Assembly: GCA_030263275.1 (NCBI GenBank)
Contig: SZOR01000031.1
Location: forward strand, 1 to 38,384
DNA: 38,384 nt
Source: DSNY01 sp016861185
GTDB taxonomy: Bacteria; Pseudomonadota; Gammaproteobacteria; Burkholderiales; Burkholderiaceae_F
Direction: 5' to 3'
A model generated the notes under the pieces. It was given only the letters and a program-made list of their open reading frames with translations. It made no database searches and was not told the origin of the DNA. This document shows, piece after piece, positions 24,897 through 33,888 of the stretch; the first letter of the stretch is position 1, and each line of letters begins with the position of its first letter. The position numbers were made by a program, and so were the translations under genes.

Positions 24897-25484
24897 TCAG
24901 CTCCTTCGCGGCACGGTCCACAGGAAGATCCGGCTGTGGTCGATGTCGACGCGCCGCTCGGGCGTCCAGTCGCCCATGTCGAAGTCGTGCGAAACGATGC
25001 GCGTGCCGGGTTTCAGTTCCTTCAGCAGGCGCGGGCGAAGCTGCAGGTTGATGCCGGGCAGCAGGTACATCGTGACGACCGTGGCCGGCGCGATGTCGAA
25101 GTCGAACACGTCGCCGACTTCGAAGCGCGTCAGGTGCGCCATGCCCGCCTTCTTCGCATTGGCGCGCGCCTCGACGATGCGCTGCGGATCCAGATCGACG
25201 CCCACGCCGCGGCAGCCGAAGCGCTGCGCGGCGCGCACGACGATGCGGCCGTCGCCGCAGCCGAGGTCGTAGACGAGATCGTCCTTCGTGACCTTCGCCA
25301 GGTCGAGCATCGCGTCGACGACCTTCATCGGCGTCGGCACGTAGGGCACGTCGAGCGGCCGCGCCGGCTCGCCCGGCCGCGTGTCGGCGGACGCCTCGTC
25401 GGGCGCGAACAGTGTGGCGGCGGGCAAGGTCTTGGCGACGGGCAGCAGCGCGGTACCGAACAGCAGGCGGCGGCGTGAGGTCAT
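24897..25484 (-). CDS. SAM-dependent methyltransferase with a twin-arginine-like leader
   Basis: This 195-residue protein has a class I methyltransferase core: the SAM-binding motif I VYDLGCGDGR at residues 71-80, GVGVDLDPQRIVEA as motif II, and a conserved C-terminal SHDFDMGDWTPERR block. The DLGCGDGR core recalls small lysine methyltransferases of the FAM173/ATPSCKMT type. Unusually, residues 1-26 look like a Tat or Sec signal (SRRRLLFGTALLPVAKTLPAA). SAM is not known to be available in the periplasm, so the leader may instead be a membrane anchor facing the cytoplasm. It sits between lolB and ispE, 34 bp after lolB. Substrate unknown. Confidence 0.83.
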   Translation of the reverse strand: MTSRRRLLFGTALLPVAKTLPAATLFAPDEASADTRPGEPARPLDVPYVPTPMKVVDAMLDLAKVTKDDLVYDLGCGDGRIVVRAAQRFGCRGVGVDLDPQRIVEARANAKKAGMAHLTRFEVGDVFDFDIAPATVVTMYLLPGINLQLRPRLLKELKPGTRIVSHDFDMGDWTPERRVDIDHSRIFLWTVPRRS

Positions 25485-25518
25485 CGATATCTCCGGTGGG
25501 GCGGGGGGACGCGGCGAA

Positions 25519-26121
25519 TCATCCCGCAGGATCGTCGAGCACGAGTTGCAGCCGGATCGCCGGCGAAGCGGCGTGCGCGGGCCGTTCGAACGCCAGGCGG
25601 CGCGGCAGACCGTTCGAAGCGAAGCGTTCGAGCACGCGGATCGTCCAGCCGTCCTGCTCGATCGCGCTGATATGCCCGTCCTGCAGCGTCGTGCTCGCGG
25701 CGCGGTGCGCGACGGGGCGTCCGACGATCCAGTCGCCGATGCCGGAAGCAGGCAGCGCGAAACCCAGCGCCTGTTCGGCGAGCGCTTCGGCGCTCGCGCC
25801 GCGCAGTTCGCGCGGCGGCGATCCCGGTTCGGTCAGCCGCGCTCCGTCGGGCCCGGTTTCGACCCGCGCGAGCGTGGTGCCCAGCGGGGAGGCGAGATCG
25901 AGCGTCAGCGATTCGCCGCGCACCGACAGCACGAACCTCCCCGACAGATTCTCCTGGCGGTCGTCGAGCTTCGCGATCGCCGAGAAGCGCCCCGCGTGCA
26001 CGCGCTCGGCCGGCGCCAGCGGCGGCAGGCTCGCGCAAGCGACGAGTCCGCCCGAGAGGACCAGCGCGCCCAGGCGCGCGCAGGCCGCTCGCAAACGGAA
26101 CGCGTGATGCCGGCGCAGCAT
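25519..26121 (-). CDS. lolB: Outer-membrane lipoprotein insertion protein LolB
   Basis: This 200-residue lipoprotein has its lipobox LVAC with the lipidated Cys at residue 29 after a basic, hydrophobic signal. LolB accepts lipoproteins from the periplasmic carrier LolA and inserts them into the outer membrane. The pattern RFSAIAKLDDRQENLSGRFVLSVRGESLTLDLASPLGTTLARVE matches the LolB beta-barrel start, and the length is typical. It lies 18 bp downstream of a TPR lipoprotein gene and upstream of ispE, the normal betaproteobacterial order apart from the inserted methyltransferase. Sequence conservation is low in this family, so context contributes to the call. Confidence 0.9.
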   Translation of the reverse strand: MLRRHHAFRLRAACARLGALVLSGGLVACASLPPLAPAERVHAGRFSAIAKLDDRQENLSGRFVLSVRGESLTLDLASPLGTTLARVETGPDGARLTEPGSPPRELRGASAEALAEQALGFALPASGIGDWIVGRPVAHRAASTTLQDGHISAIEQDGWTIRVLERFASNGLPRRLAFERPAHAASPAIRLQLVLDDPAG

Positions 26122-26139
26122 CGGACGCGATACGTGTAC

Positions 26140-27963
26140 CTACAGCTTGACCTTGAGCCGCACGAGCGTGGCCTTCAGCGTCTCGTTGTCCGGCTCCTTC
26201 TTCCAGTACTCGCGCCACAGCCGCCGCGCCGCGTCGCGCTCGCCCTGCGCCCACATCACTTCGCCGAGGTGTGCGGCGACCTCCGCCTCGGGCTTGAGCT
26301 TGTACGCGCGCTCCAGATACTCGCGTGCGCGCGCGAGATCGCCAAGACGGAAGTAGACCCAGCCCATCGAGTCGAGGATGTAGCCGTCTTCGGGCGCGAG
26401 ATGGAGCGCCTTTTCGATCAGCTCGCGCGCCTCCTGCAGCCGGATGTTGCGATCGGCGAAGGTGTAGCCGAGCGCGTTGTACGCGTGCGCGTAGTCGGGC
26501 CGCAGCTTGATCAACTGGCGCAGGTGACCTTCCATCACGTCGAGCTTGTCGAGCCGCTCGGCCGCCATCGCCGCGTCGTACAGCAAGCCCGCGTCGTCGG
26601 GCGCGCGCGCCAGCCCCTGCGCGAGCACGTCGAAGGCGTCGCGGTGGCGCTTCGCCTCGCGCAGAAGCTGCGCTTCCGCGAGCACGACCTGGGTGCGTTC
26701 CTCGTTGCTGTTGACCGGCGTCTCGGCGAGCACCTTGCGGCCTTCTTCGACGCGCTTCATCTTGCCCAGCACCAGCGCGCGCCGCACGCGCGCGTTGACG
26801 TACTGGTCGCCGCCGTCGATGCGGTCGAGCCATTGCAGCGCTTCGGGGTAGCGCTTTTCCTCTTCGGCGATGCGCGCGAGGTTCAGATAGGCGGGGTCGG
26901 GATCGCGCTCGACGCCCGGGCTTTCCTCGAGCAGCTTGAGGTAGCGCTCGAACAGCCTGCGGGCGTCGGCGCGCAGCGCCGGCGTCTCGAGCGAAAGCAC
27001 CGCGAGCGCGTACAACGCGTCGAGATTGCGTTCGTCGGCGCCGACGACCTGCGCGAACTGCGCGCGCGCCTCGTCGTACTTCGCGTCGGCCACGAGCAGC
27101 CGCGCGTAACCCATGCGCGCGTCGAGCGCCTGCGGATTGCGCGCGAGGAAGTCCTGCAGAAGCTGCAGGGCGCGCGCGCGTCCGGCCGCGTCGTCCTTGC
27201 CTTCAGGCCGCGCGATCAGTTGCGCGGCGGTCAGCGCGGCGCGTTCGAAATCGGGACGCAGTGCGAGCGCGGACTGCGCCAGCTCGATCGCGCGCGGCGC
27301 GAGCCCCGCCGCGTGGGCACCGCCGGCGAGCACGAGCCGCACGTCGGCGCCGATCTTCGGATCGTCGCGGTAGGGCTGGGCGAGCTTCTCGAGCAGCGCG
27401 AAACCCGCCGCGCGATCCGGCGCGCGCGCGAGCGAACGCTGAACGCGCGCCAGTTCGGCGGCCGGGTCGGCCGCCGCCTTGATCTGCGCCGCGAGCGCCG
27501 TGGCCGCTTCGTCGTATCTGCCGTTGGCGACCAGCAGCGCGGTCACCGCCTGCGCCGCTTCGTTCGACGCCGGATCCAGCTCGCGCCAGAGCTGCGCCGC
27601 TTCGAGCGCCTGCGGCGCGGCGCGGCCGCCGACTGCGATCTCGGTCGCGCGCCGCGCGAGCCGCGCATCGCGTGTGGCGCGCGCGACGCTGAGATAGGTG
27701 GCGAACGCGGCGCCCGTGTCGCCGCGCTGCAGTGCGACCTCGGCGGCCATGATCTGGAACAGCAGCGGGCCGCTGAGGTTGACGTCCGGCGGCACGCCGG
27801 CCGGCCTGGGCGGGCTCTCCGCGGCCGCCTGCGGCGCGGCCGGCTGCGTCTCGGCGGATTCGGGCGCAGCCGCCGGAGGGCTTGCGCAACCTACAATCGC
27901 CGCCGTCGAGGCCAGGGCCGCAAGCGCGGAAAGACGTCGGGACCAAGCCATCGCGTGAGCCAT
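26140..27963 (-). CDS. Tetratricopeptide-repeat lipoprotein
   Basis: This 607-residue exported protein has lipobox IVGC with the lipidated Cys at about residue 26, a Pro/Ala-rich linker to about residue 60, and then TPR-like helical repeats through to the end. The clearest repeats lie near residues 240-330 and 470-590 (for example YAHAYNALGYTFADRNIRLQEA and DGYILDSMGWVYFRLGDLARAREYLERA). It is the conserved large TPR protein upstream of lolB in betaproteobacteria, probably a periplasmic scaffold on the outer membrane. An alternative ATG lies 4 codons downstream. Its promoter should be in the gap divergent from mutM. Confidence 0.9.
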   Translation of the reverse strand: MAHAMAWSRRLSALAALASTAAIVGCASPPAAAPESAETQPAAPQAAAESPPRPAGVPPDVNLSGPLLFQIMAAEVALQRGDTGAAFATYLSVARATRDARLARRATEIAVGGRAAPQALEAAQLWRELDPASNEAAQAVTALLVANGRYDEAATALAAQIKAAADPAAELARVQRSLARAPDRAAGFALLEKLAQPYRDDPKIGADVRLVLAGGAHAAGLAPRAIELAQSALALRPDFERAALTAAQLIARPEGKDDAAGRARALQLLQDFLARNPQALDARMGYARLLVADAKYDEARAQFAQVVGADERNLDALYALAVLSLETPALRADARRLFERYLKLLEESPGVERDPDPAYLNLARIAEEEKRYPEALQWLDRIDGGDQYVNARVRRALVLGKMKRVEEGRKVLAETPVNSNEERTQVVLAEAQLLREAKRHRDAFDVLAQGLARAPDDAGLLYDAAMAAERLDKLDVMEGHLRQLIKLRPDYAHAYNALGYTFADRNIRLQEARELIEKALHLAPEDGYILDSMGWVYFRLGDLARAREYLERAYKLKPEAEVAAHLGEVMWAQGERDAARRLWREYWKKEPDNETLKATLVRLKVKL

Positions 27964-28182
27964 GATGCGAACACCGGAAGGCGCCGGGGCCGCGGCAGCG
28001 CGGCGATCGGCGCGAATGAATCGTGCTGCAGTTTAGCCTCGCCGCCGTATCGACACGACCGCGGGATAAGCGCCCGACGAAGGGCGCTTTGCCGATGACC
28101 GCGGAAACGGCCTTTGGTGCCCGACCGCGCGAAGACCACCGCGAGGGGAGCCTGCAGAAGGTCGCCCGCGGCAGTGATCCCG

Positions 28183-29019
28183 ATGCCTGAGCTGCCCGAA
28201 GTCGAAGTCACGCGCCGCGCGCTGGCGCCGCACGTCGAAGGGCGCACGGTGCGGCGGCTCGTCGTGCGCGAACGCCGGCTGCGCTGGCCGGTGCCGGTGC
28301 AGCTTGCGCGCGCGCTCGCAAACCAGCCGGTGCTCGCGCTCGAGCGGCGCGGCAAGTATCTGCTTTGGCGCTTCGCGCGCGGCACGCTGATCTCGCACCT
28401 CGGCATGTCGGGATCGTGGCGGGTGCACCTCGGCGCCGCGCCCGCGCCGGGCGTGCACGACCACGTCGACATCGTCTTCGATGATGCAGCACCGCGGCTG
28501 GCGCGGCTCACGGATCCGCGCCGCTTCGGCGCGCTGCTGTGGCACGCGGCGCGCGACGGCGCGATCGAGCGGCACCCGTTGCTCGCCGCGCTCGGCATCG
28601 AGCCGTTCGATGCGCGCTTCGACGGACCGTGGCTGTACGCGGGCACGCGCGGCCGCAGCGCTTCGATCAAGCAGGTGCTGCTCGAGGGCCGAGTCGTCGT
28701 CGGCGTCGGCAACATCTACGCGTCCGAAAGCCTCTTCCGCGCCGGCATCCACCCGGCGCTGCCGGCGCGGCGGCTCGGCCCAGCGCGTTGCGCGCGGCTG
28801 GCCGAAGCGATCCGCGCGGTGCTCGCCGAGGCGATCGGCGTCGGCGGCAGCACGCTGCGCGACTTCGTCGGCGCCGACGGCGCGCAGGGCTACTTCATGC
28901 TCGACGCGTTCGTCTACGACCGCGCGGGGCTGCCGTGCAAGATCTGCGGCGCGCCGATCCGCCGCCTCGTGCAGGGCCAGCGCGCGACTTTCTTTTGCCC
29001 GCGCTGCCAGCGCCGCTGA
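28183..29019 (+). CDS. mutM: Formamidopyrimidine-DNA glycosylase
   Basis: This 278-residue repair enzyme removes 8-oxoguanine and Fapy lesions. The mature N-terminus after Met is PELPEVEV, so the catalytic Pro and Glu are intact, which fixes the start at 28183. ERRGKYLLW carries the conserved Lys. IYASESLFRAGIHP and the C-terminal zinc finger CKIC-(20)-CPRC are present. It lies upstream of a dynamin-like gene and mutY on the same strand, so the two 8-oxoguanine glycosylases are nearly adjacent. It is divergent from the TPR lipoprotein gene. Confidence 0.97.
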   Translation: MPELPEVEVTRRALAPHVEGRTVRRLVVRERRLRWPVPVQLARALANQPVLALERRGKYLLWRFARGTLISHLGMSGSWRVHLGAAPAPGVHDHVDIVFDDAAPRLARLTDPRRFGALLWHAARDGAIERHPLLAALGIEPFDARFDGPWLYAGTRGRSASIKQVLLEGRVVVGVGNIYASESLFRAGIHPALPARRLGPARCARLAEAIRAVLAEAIGVGGSTLRDFVGADGAQGYFMLDAFVYDRAGLPCKICGAPIRRLVQGQRATFFCPRCQRR

Positions 29020-29139
29020 GCGCGCCCCGGTTCGAACGAACAGCGGGCGCTTGATCATCCATTTCTCGCTATCGCGCGACTGTGCGCCCCCGAGGGTGCG
29101 TGCTAGAGTCGTCCGCGCCTCTTGGACGTGGCTTGGCCG

Positions 29140-31128
29140 ATGGCTCAACTCGCGACGAGTTTTCAGGAATACGGCGCCTGGCGCGATTCGCTCGCGGGTG
29201 CGATCGGGCAGCTCCGCCGCTGGCTCGAGCAGTCCCAGCTTCTCGAAGCCGATGCCGCGCGCCGGCTCGACGTCGCGCTCGACCGCCTCGGCGAGGACAA
29301 GCTGGTCATCGCCTTCGTGGCCGAGTTCTCGCGCGGCAAATCCGAGCTGATCAACGCGATCTTCTTCGCCGACTACGGGCGGCGCATCCTGCCGTCGTCG
29401 GCCGGGCGCACCACGATGTGTCCGACCGAGCTGATGTACGACGAGTCGCTGCCGCCGTGCATCCGGGCGCTGCCGATCGAAACGCGCGCGCGGCTCGGCA
29501 CGACGACCGACTTCAAGAAGGCGAGCGCCGAGTGGCGCGTCTTTCCGGTCAACACGTCGTCGCCCGACGGCATGCTGCACGCGTTCCGGCTGGTCGCCGA
29601 AACGGTCAGGGTGTCGGTCGACGAGGCGCGCATGTACGGGCTGTTCGATCCCGACGATCCGGACCAGGCGCTCGCGATCGACAAGCACGGCATGGTCGAG
29701 ATTTCGCGCTGGCGCCACGCGGTGATCAACTTCCCGCATCCGCTGCTCAAGCAGGGGCTCGTGATCCTCGACACGCCGGGGCTCAACGCGATCGGCACCG
29801 AGCCGGAGCTGACGCTGTCGCTGGTGCCGAGCGCGCACGCGGTGCTGTTCGTGCTCGCCGCCGACACCGGCGTCACCAAGAGCGACCTCGACGTCTGGCG
29901 CCACATCGTCGGCGACTCGGGCAACGCGCACAACCACATCGCGGTGCTGAACAAGATCGACGGCCTGTGGGACGCGCTGAAGAGCGAGGAGGAGGTCGAC
30001 GCCGAGGTGCAGCGGCAGGTCGCGAGCGTAAGCCGCACGCTCGATCTGGCGCCGGAGCGCGTGTTCCCGGTGTCGGCGCAGAAGGGCCTGGTCGCCAAGG
30101 TCACCGACGACACGCGCCTGCTGCAGTTGAGCCGACTGCCGGCGCTCGAGGGCGCACTGGTGGACCTGCTGGTGCCGGCCAAGCAGCGCATCGTGCGCGA
30201 CCAGGCGATCGCCGTGGTCGAGCGCGTCAACGCCGAGGTGCGGCAGGCGCTCGCCGCGCGCGAGCGCAATCTGATCGAGCAGCTCTACGAGCTGCGCGCG
30301 CTGCAGGGCAAGAACCAGAGCTCGATCGAGCGCATGCTGATCCGCGCGCAGGGCGAGCAGCGCGAGTTCGAGGACAACGTCCGCAAGATCGTCGCCGCGC
30401 GGGTCGTGCTGTCGAAGCTGTCGGAGCAGGCGTACGAGCCGCTGCGGCTCGAGTCGCTGCGCGGCCGCGTGCTCGAGGCGCGCGAGCGCATGCGCAGGAG
30501 CCGGCTCACCCCGCAGTTCCTGTCGGCGGTCAAGGACTACTTCGCGCAACTGCGCGAGCTGCTGCGCGCGTCCAGCGCCAAGCTGCTCGAGATCGAGCAG
30601 ATGGTGCTCGGCGTGCAGCGCCGCTTCGCCGAGGATCTGGGCTGGAGCACGCCGCCGCCGATGCCTTTTTCGCTCGACACCTACATGGCCGAGCTGGAGC
30701 GCGCGGAGGCGGCGTACAGGAACCACTTCGGCGCGCTCGCGGTGCTGACGCGCGACAAGTGGTCGCTGATCGAGCGCTTCTTCGACACCGTCGTGTCGAA
30801 GTCGCGCGAAGTGTTCGCCGCGGCCGAGCGCGACGCCGAAGCCTGGGTGCGTTCGCTGCTGCCGCCGCTCGAGGTGCAGGTGCGCGAGCAGCGCGCCCAG
30901 CTCAAGAAGCGCGCCGAGTCGGTCGCGCGCATCCGCGACGCGCAGGAATCGCTCGACGAGCGCATCGGCCAGCTCGAGGAGGCGCTCGAGGACGTGCAAT
31001 CCAAGCTCGAGGAGCTGAAGCAGCTCGGCGGCCGCGCCCGCCAGATTGCCGACCGCGAGCCGGCACCGATGCCGGCGCGCGCGGCCAACGACGCCGAAAC
31101 GCCGGCTTATCTGCGCGTCGAGATCTGA
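29140..31128 (+). CDS. Dynamin-family GTPase
   Basis: This 662-residue protein has a large GTPase domain: P-loop FSRGKS at residues 63-68, DTPG at 211-214 and NKID at 271-274. Helical regions follow, with a coiled coil at about 575-640 (RIRDAQESLDERIGQLEEA). There is no membrane segment, so it is probably a peripheral membrane-remodelling protein. The ATG at 29140 is preferred; a TTG 6 codons upstream is also in frame. A dynamin-like gene near mutM/mutY recurs in Burkholderiales from my knowledge of the locus, but its role there has not been settled. Confidence 0.9.
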   Translation: MAQLATSFQEYGAWRDSLAGAIGQLRRWLEQSQLLEADAARRLDVALDRLGEDKLVIAFVAEFSRGKSELINAIFFADYGRRILPSSAGRTTMCPTELMYDESLPPCIRALPIETRARLGTTTDFKKASAEWRVFPVNTSSPDGMLHAFRLVAETVRVSVDEARMYGLFDPDDPDQALAIDKHGMVEISRWRHAVINFPHPLLKQGLVILDTPGLNAIGTEPELTLSLVPSAHAVLFVLAADTGVTKSDLDVWRHIVGDSGNAHNHIAVLNKIDGLWDALKSEEEVDAEVQRQVASVSRTLDLAPERVFPVSAQKGLVAKVTDDTRLLQLSRLPALEGALVDLLVPAKQRIVRDQAIAVVERVNAEVRQALAARERNLIEQLYELRALQGKNQSSIERMLIRAQGEQREFEDNVRKIVAARVVLSKLSEQAYEPLRLESLRGRVLEARERMRRSRLTPQFLSAVKDYFAQLRELLRASSAKLLEIEQMVLGVQRRFAEDLGWSTPPPMPFSLDTYMAELERAEAAYRNHFGALAVLTRDKWSLIERFFDTVVSKSREVFAAAERDAEAWVRSLLPPLEVQVREQRAQLKKRAESVARIRDAQESLDERIGQLEEALEDVQSKLEELKQLGGRARQIADREPAPMPARAANDAETPAYLRVEI

Positions 31129-31196
31129 AGACGCGCCGGCGCGGGGCGCCGTGTATCGTGGCGCCGCTTCGATTCAACCGCGCCCCCGATCGACCG

Positions 31197-32324
31197 ATGA
31201 GCGAGTTCGCCGAACGCGTCGTCGCGTGGCAGACGGCGCACGGACGTCGCGACCTGCCGTGGCAGGACACGCGCGATCCGTACCGCGTCTGGCTGTCGGA
31301 GATCATGCTGCAGCAGACGCAGGTGGCGACCGTCGTCGACTACTACGCGCGCTTCCTGCAACGCTTTCCCGACGTGGCGAACCTGGCCGCCGCGCCGCTC
31401 GCGGACGTGATGCGGCTGTGGGCCGGGCTCGGCTATTACAGCCGCGCGCGCAACCTGCACGCCTGCGCGCGCCGCGTCGTGACCGAACACGGCGGCGAAT
31501 TCCCGCGCGATGCGCAGGCGCTCGCGCGGCTGCCGGGCATCGGCCGCTCGACCGCCGCGGCGATCGCGGCCTTCTGCTTCGGCGAGCGTGCCGCGATCCT
31601 CGACGGCAACGTCAAGCGCGTGCTCGCACGACACTTCGGCATCGAAGGTTTTCCGGGTGCGGCCGCGGTCGAGCGCCGGCTCTGGCAGCTCGCAGGCGAG
31701 CTGCTGCCGCAGCGGCGCGCCATGCCCGCCTACACGCAGGGGCTCATGGATCTGGGTGCCACCGTCTGTACGCGCGCGCGGCCGCGCTGCGAGGTCTGCC
31801 CGGTCGCGCCGACCTGTGTGGCGCTTCGAACCCGTCGCGTGACCGAACTGCCGGCGCCGCGACCGCGCAAGCCCGTGCCGACGCGGCGCGTGCAGATGCT
31901 GATTGCCGTGCACGACGGCGCCGTTCTCGTCGAAGAACGGCCGCCGGCGGGCGTGTGGGGCGGGCTGCTCGCGCTGCCGCAATTCGACAGCGCGGCGGCG
32001 CTGCGCGCCGCGCTGCGAGCGCTCGCCGACGGTGCACGCGCGCGGCGGCTGCCTGCGCGTCGCCACGCTTTCACGCATTTCACGCTGGAGTTCACGCCGC
32101 ACGTCGTTCGCCTCGCGCGGATCGCGCAGCGCGCGGCCGAACCGGGCGCCGTGTGGCTGCCGCTCGTGCAGATCGAGAGCGCGGCGCTGCCGACGCCGAT
32201 CCGCGCGCTGCTGCGCGACGTGCGCTCGGCGCTCGCTGCCCCGAAGGCGGCGCGCGCGCGTCATACTCCGGCCGTCGCGCCGCCCAAACGCGAAGAACGT
32301 AACGACAAGGAGACTCGCCGATGA
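31197..32324 (+). CDS. mutY: A/G-specific adenine DNA glycosylase
   Basis: This 375-residue enzyme removes adenine mispaired with 8-oxoguanine. The catalytic Glu lies in LSEIMLQQTQV. The helix-hairpin-helix LPGIGRSTAAAI and catalytic Asp in ILDGNVKRVLAR are intact, and the 4Fe-4S cluster ligands follow the C-x6-C-x2-C-x5-C spacing (CTRARPRCEVCPVAPTC). A NUDIX-like C-terminal domain recognises 8-oxoguanine. The gene ends with an unusual basic tail (PPKREERNDKETRR), and its stop overlaps the ATG of the next Bug receptor gene by 4 bases. That tail encodes the ribosome site of the Bug gene (AAGGAGA), which may explain its composition. Confidence 0.97.
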   Translation: MSEFAERVVAWQTAHGRRDLPWQDTRDPYRVWLSEIMLQQTQVATVVDYYARFLQRFPDVANLAAAPLADVMRLWAGLGYYSRARNLHACARRVVTEHGGEFPRDAQALARLPGIGRSTAAAIAAFCFGERAAILDGNVKRVLARHFGIEGFPGAAAVERRLWQLAGELLPQRRAMPAYTQGLMDLGATVCTRARPRCEVCPVAPTCVALRTRRVTELPAPRPRKPVPTRRVQMLIAVHDGAVLVEERPPAGVWGGLLALPQFDSAAALRAALRALADGARARRLPARRHAFTHFTLEFTPHVVRLARIAQRAAEPGAVWLPLVQIESAALPTPIRALLRDVRSALAAPKAARARHTPAVAPPKREERNDKETRR

Positions 32325-33319
32325 AACGACTTCACCTCTCGATCGCGGCCGCGTGCGCCGCCGCGCTGCTCGCCGCCGGGCCGGCCGCGCTTGCACAGAC
32401 AGGCTCGACCGGGGCCGCCGCCTGGCCCGCCAAGCCCGTTCGCATCGTCGCGGTGTTCCCGCCCGGCGGATCGGTCGACCAGGTCGCGCGCGTGCTGTCG
32501 GCGCAGCTCGCGCAGCAGCTCGGCCAGCAGTTCGTCGTCGAGAACAAGGGCGGCGCGTCGGGTTCGATCGGCACCGCGGAGGTCGCGCGCGCCGCGCCGG
32601 ACGGCTACACCTTCGCCGTGGTGTTCGACACGCACGCGGTCAACCCTTCGCTGATCCCGAACCTGCCGTTCGACACCGTCAAGGATCTCGCGCCGGTGAT
32701 GCTGATCGGCACCTCGGCGATGGCGATCGTCGCGCACGCGAGCCAGCCGTACAAGGATTTCCGCGACGTGATCGCAGCGGCGAAAGCCAAGCCCGGCAGC
32801 GTGTCGTTCGGCTCGATCGGCACGGGCAGCCTGGGTCATCTCGCGATGGCGCAGATCGGCAACCAGCTCGGCATCGAGTGGACGCACGTGCCTTACCGCG
32901 GCGGCGGGCCGCTGATGAACGACGCCGTCGCGGGCCAGGTGCCGCTCGCGATCGGCACGGTCTTCCTGGTCAATCCGCACGTCAAGAGCGGCAAGGTCAG
33001 GGCGCTCGCGGTCACCTCGCGCAAGCCCGATCCTTCGCTGCCGGGCGCTGCGCCGCTCGTCGATCAGGGTGTACCGGGATTCGAGGCGCTCGCGTGGTGG
33101 GGCGTGTTCGCGCCGGCCGGCACGCCGCCGCCGATCGTGCGCCGGATGCACGAGGAGCTTGCCAAGGCGTTGAAGGTGTCCGCGGTCGCCGAACGGCTGA
33201 CGGGGCAGGGCATGGAGATCGTCGGCGGCGGACCCGAGCAGCTCGACCGCTTCGTGCGCGCGGAGATCGATCGCTGGGGGAAGGTCGTGCGCGACAACAA
33301 GATCAAGGCCGGCGACTGA
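32321..33319 (+). CDS. Bug-family (TctC-like) periplasmic solute-binding receptor
   Basis: This 332-residue exported receptor has a Sec signal peptide ending near ALAQ (residues 1-26). The mature part starts AWPAKPVRIVAVFPPGGSVDQVARVL, the Bug signature. GSIGTGSLGHLAMAQIGNQLG and HVPYRGGGP are the ligand-binding loops. The start has an AAGGAGA ribosome site inside the end of mutY and overlaps the mutY stop (ATGA). It is a second orphan receptor without transporter membrane genes. The ligand is unknown. It converges with a carboxymuconolactone decarboxylase-family gene whose stop codon starts at the very next base. Confidence 0.93.
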   Translation: MKRLHLSIAAACAAALLAAGPAALAQTGSTGAAAWPAKPVRIVAVFPPGGSVDQVARVLSAQLAQQLGQQFVVENKGGASGSIGTAEVARAAPDGYTFAVVFDTHAVNPSLIPNLPFDTVKDLAPVMLIGTSAMAIVAHASQPYKDFRDVIAAAKAKPGSVSFGSIGTGSLGHLAMAQIGNQLGIEWTHVPYRGGGPLMNDAVAGQVPLAIGTVFLVNPHVKSGKVRALAVTSRKPDPSLPGAAPLVDQGVPGFEALAWWGVFAPAGTPPPIVRRMHEELAKALKVSAVAERLTGQGMEIVGGGPEQLDRFVRAEIDRWGKVVRDNKIKAGD

Positions 33320-33853
33320 TCAGTCCTCCGGCTCGACGCCCAGCGCGACGAGGAAGCGCGACACCATGTTGTAGGTCGCGATCGTCCCTACGAGCTCGAC
33401 GGTGCAGCGATCGCCGAGCGCGCGCCGCACCGCTCGGAAGGCCGCGTCGCTCACGGAAACGCTGCGGGTCATCTCGATGGTCAGCGCGAGCGCCGCGCGT
33501 TCGGTCGCATCGAACAGCGTGGCGTCGTCCCTTGCTGCGTCGGGATCGCGCAGCGCTTCAACCTGCGCGGCGCTGCCGCCCGCCTTGACGAACTCCGGCG
33601 CGTGATGGTGGAACTCGTATTCGGCGCCGTTGAGCACCGCGACGACGCACATCGCCAGTTCGCGCAGCTTCGGGTCGAGCGCGAGCTCGCTGCGCACCGC
33701 GCGCAGGTGCGCGTTCCAGCCTGCCGCGAAGGGCGGGCTGTGCAGCAGCATGCGGTCGAGGTTCAGCAGGCGGCCGCCGCGCCGCGCGCGGATCGCCGCG
33801 ACGAGTTCGGCCGGCTCCTTCAGATCGGCGGGCTGGTAGGGAATGCGAGGCAT
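33320..33853 (-). CDS. Carboxymuconolactone decarboxylase (CMD) family protein
   Basis: This 177-residue alpha-helical protein has the CMD core at about residues 40-110: LLHSPPFAAGWNAHLRAVRSE, ELAMCVVAVLNGAEYEFHHHAPEFVKAGGS and VEALRDPDAARDD. The single Cys in the core lacks a clear CxxC partner, so AhpD-type peroxidase activity is less likely than a decarboxylase or isomerase-like function. It is unlike the PcaC-like protein at 12761-13138. A series of heptamer repeats lies directly upstream of its start. Substrate unknown. Confidence 0.85.
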   Translation of the reverse strand: MPRIPYQPADLKEPAELVAAIRARRGGRLLNLDRMLLHSPPFAAGWNAHLRAVRSELALDPKLRELAMCVVAVLNGAEYEFHHHAPEFVKAGGSAAQVEALRDPDAARDDATLFDATERAALALTIEMTRSVSVSDAAFRAVRRALGDRCTVELVGTIATYNMVSRFLVALGVEPED

Positions 33854-33888
33854 GGTTCGGATTGCGGATTGCGGATTGCGGATTGCGT
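33854..33888. repeat. Tandem heptamer repeat ATTGCGG
   Basis: Three perfect copies of ATTGCGG at 33861-33881 are flanked by a degenerate GTTCGG unit before and ATTGCGT after. The array sits immediately upstream of the CMD-family start codon. A second small repeat, GCGATGC, follows at about 33920-33937. It may be slippage-prone and variable between strains. Confidence 0.75.

Noticed and set aside
28033..30999. A 988-codon open frame on the minus strand across mutM and the dynamin gene, with similar giant frames at 25381-28098, 13173-15338 and 29082-32324
   Set aside because: They are antisense or out-of-frame shadows caused by high GC third positions. Their translations are Arg/Ala/Asp-rich with no recognisable motifs, while the opposite strand carries well-defined proteins.
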